From the NCBI GenBank assembly GCA_905221605.1, contig CAJNDS010000670.1:1-35000 (forward strand): a stretch of DNA of 35,000 nt. Reading direction: 5' to 3'. Below the pieces are notes generated by a model. The model had not been told where the DNA came from. It searched no databases and saw nothing but the letters and a program-made list of their open reading frames with translations. Position numbers and translations under genes: made by a program. Of this stretch, positions 32,601-35,000 are shown piece after piece. How positions within the stretch are numbered: the first letter of the stretch is position 1; each line of letters begins with the position of its first letter. This DNA is from Symbiodinium natans (taxonomy: Eukaryota > Sar > Dinophyceae > Suessiales > Symbiodiniaceae).

Positions 32601-34878
32601 TCATAAGCTCTAATGGGACATCTTTCCAGCAACGCGTTGCCATCATCTGCACCATAGTCTGACTCTACTGCTCTTCGCCTCAAAGTGGCCTTGAGCACTG
32701 AGGAACCAGAGTTAAGTAAGAATCCTTGCGTGAGTTCAACACCCTAAACCCTGAACGAAACTAGCCCTGGGCTTGTTAGGGGTTGGGCGGCTCCAGCCAC
32801 GCAACAGGATCCTGATGCACAGCCACACGACGAAGGAGTACAGCACCTTAGTTGTCCATTAGCCCGGTGGAATTAAAGGTCAACCTTTGGGATTTTGTAG
32901 GGATTAGAATACCCCCAAAACGCCCTAAACCCTAAACCCTGAACCCTAAACCCGAAATCCTAAACCCTAAACCCCAAAAAGAGTAAAGGACACCTACTCT
33001 ACTACTAAGGCACGGTCTGCAGGATCCGTATGAAGGGCACGAGGTCGGGCCGCACGAAAGCCAAAGCAACGCTACCAACCTGTAGGGCTTAGGGTTTAGG
33101 GTTTAGGGTTTAGGGCTTAGGGTTTAGGGTTTAGGGTTTAGGGTTTTAGGGTTTTAGGGTTTTAGGGTTTAGGGTTTAGGGTTTAGGGTTTAGGGTTTAG
33201 GGTTTAGGGTTTAGGGTTTAGGGTTTAGGGTTTAGGGTTTAGGGTTTAGGGTTTAGGGTTTAGGGTTTAGGGTTTAGGGTTTAGGGTTTAGGGTTTAGGG
33301 TTTAGGGTATAGGGTTTAGGGTTTAGGGTTTAGGGTTTAGGGTTTAGGGTTTAGGGTTTAGGGTTTAGGGTTTAGGGTTTAGGGCTTAGGGCTTTGGGCT
33401 TAGGGTTTAGGGTTTGCTTGGGGTTTAGGGTTTAGGGCTTCGGGCTTAAAAGGCTTAGGGCTGAGGGCTTACCTTGTGGACGACACGAACCCAAAAAGCT
33501 TTGTGGCTCAGACATTTCCCTAGTGACTAAAGGTTAGCCTTTGGGATTATAAGGGGATTAGATTAATTACCCCAAAAAGGTTAAAGGTTACCTACTCTAC
33601 TACTAGGCTTCTCTAGTGTTCCAAACGCGGCACTCTTTTCCATCCCAAAGGTCTTCTCCGAAAAGAGGGAGCCCTAAAAAGTCCTTCAACCCTGAACCCT
33701 TTTTGCTGGGGTATAGGCTCAACAATATAGAATTCAAGGTCCGCCGACCCTGGCGGCGTGTTGGATGGGAAAAGGAGGTGAAAACCTCCCTCTTTCCCCC
33801 AAAACGCGGGGGGGGGGGGGGGGGGGGGGGGTGGGGGGGGTCGGTGCACAATTTTTTCGTGAGGACCGCGCCACCCGCACAGCGTAAACAGGGGGTTCAG
33901 CACGGGGGGGTAGGGGCGCCCTCAGCAAAATCAGCGTTTTCCACCCCCCCCCCCCGCCCCCCACCCCCCCCCCCACCCCCCCCCCCCCCCCCCCCCACCC
34001 CCCCCCCCCCCCCCACCCACCCCCCCCCACCCCCCCCCCCACCCCCCCCCCCACCCCCACCCCCCCCCCCCACTCCCCACCCCCCCACCCACCCACTTGT
34101 TTTTTGGCTTGAGCTTGTCCTGGTGCTGCCCCCCATCCCCCCCCAAACGATTCACAGAACTCTGCCGAGCAGGTTGGGAAGATCTTCCATGCGAGCGGGT
34201 TTAGACCTCTCAACTATGCTCCAGCGGAGTCGGCGGCTTGAGCCGGAGGCTCTTAAATTGAGGGTTTAGGGTTTAGGGTTTAGGGTTTGGGGCTTATGGG
34301 GATGTTTAGCTCGCCGTCGGCCTGCCCGAAGATGTAGACCGCGCCAACTACTCGAAACAGCCTTGGCTGACTTCTCAACCCCCATCCACAATGTTTAACT
34401 TGTTAGGCTCCTTATTGGGTTTAGGGTTTAGGGTTTAGGGTTCAGGGTTTAGGGTTTAGGGTTTAGGGTTTAGGGTTTAGGGTTTAGGGTTTAGGGTCTT
34501 ATTGTAGCTGCCAGCCAGAAGAAAGCCAAGCAGCTGCTTCAAATGCGGAATGAACTCATGGCCGGCCGACTTCTGCAGACGAGAGAGTCGCTGGACGGAA
34601 AGTAGAATCAGCCAGACGTCCTGGTTCGGAGGGGAGGGACCACAAGTTAGGGTAGTAAGTAGGATGCAGTGAACCCTAAACCCTAAACCCTAAACACTAA
34701 ACCCCCTAAACCCTAAACCCCCTAAACCCTAAACCCTAAACCCTAAACCCTAAACCCTAAACCCTAAACCCTAAACCCTAAACCACCCTCCTGTTGTCCC
34801 TGAGTCCTGGATGGGATGGAGGATTTCGTTCACTAGGAGGCTGGCCGCCAGCGTGCTGGTGAGCATCGTCTCCATGTC
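29523..34878 (-). CDS. 13-exon gene, putative membrane protein
   Basis: Thirteen exons of 36-162 nt (about 840 nt over 5.4 kb) connect in one frame. The first two exons are helical (MLTSTLAASLLVNEILHP, VWLILLSVQRLSRLQ). Exons 6, 7 and 13 contain hydrophobic segments (VLYSFVVWLCIRILL, VALCFASTLVSF, LPWILSFVLLGNTLG) likely to span a membrane. No family recognised; the last exon alone recalls multi-pass transporters. Start and stop lie outside the model. Phase agreement at every junction is the main evidence; several small exons have alternative frames. Confidence 0.6.
30028..30066 (-). repeat. CCCTAAA array
   Basis: About five heptamers at the donor of exon 12. Confidence 0.9.
30075..30125 (-). 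CDS. Membrane-protein gene exon 12
   Basis: 51 nt. Acceptor CAACCGAG|GA, donor ATCGGGG|GTTGTC. Encodes CQGLKRARWAMRKDIG, a basic segment before the hydrophobic exon 13. Confidence 0.55.
30390..30436 (-). repeat. CCCTAAA array
   Basis: About six heptamers at the donor side of exon 11. Confidence 0.95.
30471..30513 (-). CDS. Membrane-protein gene exon 11
   Basis: 43 nt. Acceptor GAGCCCAG|GCG, donor GACCCAG|GCGGCC. Encodes AREVAERTCDVNDP. Supported by phase and splice motifs. Confidence 0.5.
30550..30680 (+). repeat. Degenerate TTTAGGG array
   Basis: Mixed TTTAGGG, CTTAGGG, TTCAGGG and TGTAGGG units in intron 10. Confidence 0.9.
30751..30812. repeat. GAT trinucleotide and (TA)n microsatellites
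   Basis: TGATGATGATGATGATGG tract (30751-30787) followed by a (TA)n run at 30793-30811, inside intron 10. Confidence 0.95.
30835..30892 (-). CDS. Membrane-protein gene exon 10
   Basis: 58 nt. Acceptor AAGCCCAG|G, donor TTCAGG|GACAGA (GA type). Encodes FAYREVLQSLHKATGLLFR, an amphipathic helix. Confidence 0.6.
31190..31262 (-). repeat. CCCTAAA/CCCTGAA array
   Basis: About nine heptamers in intron 9. Confidence 0.9.
31301..31340 (-). CDS. Membrane-protein gene exon 9
   Basis: 40 nt. Acceptor CTTCAAG|GG, donor CTTTC|GCACTT. In the phase given by neighbours encodes TCSTHSEAFNPL; another frame (DVFDTLRGLQST) is also open. Confidence 0.4.
31397..31432 (-). CDS. Membrane-protein gene exon 8
   Basis: 36 nt. 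Acceptor CAAGAG|GT, donor GAGGAAG|GTCTTA. In phase with exon 7 encodes NPPARSLSEEE; a second frame (VILLRAVFPKRK) is open, so the reading depends on exon 7. Confidence 0.45.
31532..31783. repeat. 252-bp direct duplication, copy 1
   Basis: From TGTTTGTCTTGAAGTTGGGA to GAGTTCAACACCC. Differs from copy 2 by at least two one-base insertions (TGTTTGATC versus TGTTGATC; CGGCTCAT versus CGGTCAT) that break the reading frame open in copy 2. Confidence 0.9.
31814..32744 (-). CDS. Unassigned ORF of about 294-310 codons in intron 7
   Basis: Open from the telomere-like edge near 32744 to a stop near 31814. Reads VELTQGFLLNSGSSVL, LRRRAVESDYGADDGNALL, YDRWQYRKYYRDKVIKQL, then a Q/N-rich middle. Its N-terminal part is the 32496-32744 repeat. 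I recognise no family. It sits in a loop position within an intron of the membrane-protein gene, same strand; candidate mobile-element or captured gene fragment. Confidence 0.45.
32496..32744. repeat. Direct duplication, copy 2
   Basis: Second copy of 31532-31783, 964 bp apart start to start. The reading frame is intact here, so this copy is closer to the ancestral state. Confidence 0.9.
32801..32846 (-). CDS. Membrane-protein gene exon 7
   Basis: 46 nt. Acceptor AACTAAG|GTG, donor GTTGC|GTGGCT. Encodes VLYSFVVWLCIRILL, a probable membrane segment. Confidence 0.65.
32847..33016 (-). mobile_element. 170-bp intron 6, array-filled form
   Basis: Sense: CCTTAGTAGTAGAGTAGG, CCTTTACTCTTTTTGGGG, then TTTAGGG-like units (32924-32980), then TTTTGGGGGTATTCTAATCC and ATCCCAAAGGTTGACCTTTA. 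Aligns with the 93-bp intron at 33520-33612 on both sides of the array, which is inserted after the G-run. Confidence 0.8.
33017..33079 (-). CDS. Membrane-protein gene exon 6
   Basis: 63 nt, phase 0/0. Acceptor CCCTACAG|GTT, donor CTGCAG|ACCGTG. Encodes VGSVALAFVRPDLVPFIRIL, hydrophobic with a charged break. Confidence 0.65.
33086..33420 (+). repeat. Longest uniform TTTAGGG array in the window
   Basis: About 45 heptamers with a short TTTTAGGG run (33140-33165) in intron 5. On the coding strand it ends CCCTACAG| at exon 6. Confidence 0.97.
33473..33519 (-). CDS. Membrane-protein gene exon 5
   Basis: 47 nt. Acceptor TCACTAG|GG, donor CACAAG|GTAAGC, a near-perfect canonical 5' site. Encodes KCLSHKAFWVRVVHK. 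Another frame (EMSEPQSFLG) is open. Confidence 0.6.
33520..33612 (-). mobile_element. 93-bp intron 4, array-free form
   Basis: Sense: AGAAGCCTAGTAGTAGAGTA, GGTAACCTTTAACCTTTTTG, GGGTAATTAATCTAATCCCC, then ATCCCAAAGGCTAACCTTTA and GTCACTAG. Contains inverted GGTAACCTTT / AAAGGCTAACC parts. Lacks telomere repeats; homologous to intron 6 at 32847-33016. Confidence 0.8.
33613..33673 (-). CDS. Membrane-protein gene exon 4
   Basis: 61 nt. Acceptor TTTTTAG|GGC, donor ACACTAG|AGAAGC. In phase encodes GSLFSEKTFGMEKSAAFGTL; the alternative frame LPLFGEDLWDGKECRVWN is also open. The sequence ACTAG occurs on both sides of intron 4, so the exact junction can slide. Confidence 0.5.
33808..34262. repeat. 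Dispersed poly-G/poly-C element, copy 2
   Basis: G-run (33808-33840), GGTCGGTGCACAATTTTTTC, GAGGACCGCGCCACCC, a ~150-bp C-tract (33943-34095), then GCGGCTTGAGCCGGAGGCTC. Same block order as 4685-4985. Long proline- or glycine-rich open frames here are C/G-tract artefacts. Confidence 0.75.
34322..34361 (-). CDS. Membrane-protein gene exon 3
   Basis: 40 nt. Acceptor GCCAAG|G, donor GGGCAG|GCCGAC (GC type). Encodes LFRVVGAVYIFGQ. Confidence 0.55.
34415..34498 (+). repeat. TTTAGGG array
   Basis: About 12 heptamers at the donor side of exon 2 (34499-34620). Confidence 0.95.
34499..34620 (-). CDS. Membrane-protein gene exon 2
   Basis: 122 nt. Acceptor AACCAG|GAC. Encodes DVWLILLSVQRLSRLQKSAG, then EFIPHLKQLLGFLLAGSYN: leucine-rich helices, hydrophobic faces. 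Donor ACAATAA|GACCCT is adjacent to the telomere array. Confidence 0.7.
34674..34786 (-). repeat. CCCTAAA array
   Basis: About 14 heptamers between exons 1 and 2. Confidence 0.95.
34807..34878 (-). CDS. Membrane-protein gene exon 1 in this window
   Basis: 72 nt, phase 0/0. Acceptor GCTTTCAG|GAC, donor ATCCAG|GACTCA (GA type). Encodes DMETMLTSTLAASLLVNEI then LHPIQ. Intron 1 and exon 2 both start GAC. Earlier exons lie beyond the window. Confidence 0.7.
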
Positions 34879-35000
34879 CTGAAAGCGCCCCCCGCAAAAA
34901 AAACTTTAAGCCCTAGTTCAGGGTTTAGGTTTTAGGCTTCAGCGGTTAGGGTTTAGGAACCCAACATCCTCAACCCCCAAGACCCCCAAAGGCCAAACCC

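Noticed and set aside
33603-34269. Glycine-rich and proline-rich open frames
   Set aside because: They translate the G-run and C-tract of a dispersed repeat. Only the 33613-33673 part is kept as an exon, on splice and phase grounds.

Overview
The window looks like nuclear DNA of a dinoflagellate, or a close alveolate relative. Three things point there: (i) Arabidopsis-type TTTAGGG/CCCTAAA telomere-like repeats throughout; (ii) very short exons whose 5' splice sites are GA and GC as often as GT, with AG|G acceptors; (iii) a long protein pattern (VTHSWRNLF..LVAA, AVNQHAGIC, MNKFDDMM, AWCVAEL) that I associate from memory with dinoflagellate hypothetical proteins. No rRNA, tRNA or CRISPR was seen. 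Every gene piece I can support is on the minus strand, which fits unidirectional gene clusters.

Layout. 1-4560: AATT-type simple repeats, a ~29-bp and a ~55-60-bp minisatellite, then a pyrimidine-rich block with a ~910-bp duplication. 4685-4985: a poly-C-linked dispersed element, with a relative at 33820-34262. 5030-5880: a possible Hint-domain exon and an unassigned ORF. 6003-11062: an eight-exon CobW-type GTPase gene, reconstructed in frame, with phosphatase fragments inside one intron. 14131-29077: a 27-exon gene joining a dinoflagellate-type WC domain to a TIR-like domain. Its largest intron, 22398-25939, holds a 2.4-kb minisatellite in alternating orientations. 29523-34878: a 13-exon gene for a putative membrane protein, with a duplicated 250-bp segment and a 294-codon ORF in one intron.

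The unifying observation is that most telomere-like arrays lie inside introns. Exons sit mostly in islands flanked by CCCTAAA on the left and TTTAGGG on the right, so introns read TTTAGGG - spacer - CCCTAAA and could fold as hairpins. Several introns carry a non-telomeric terminal inverted repeat (about GGTAGCCCAGTGGTA...TGGGCTACC). Related introns exist with and without the array, and in many the first bases of the intron repeat the first bases of the next exon. I read this as a family of intron-generating elements (introners) whose loops have acquired telomere repeats. Gene models were built by hand from frame continuity, splice motifs and family motifs; RNA evidence is the missing test.
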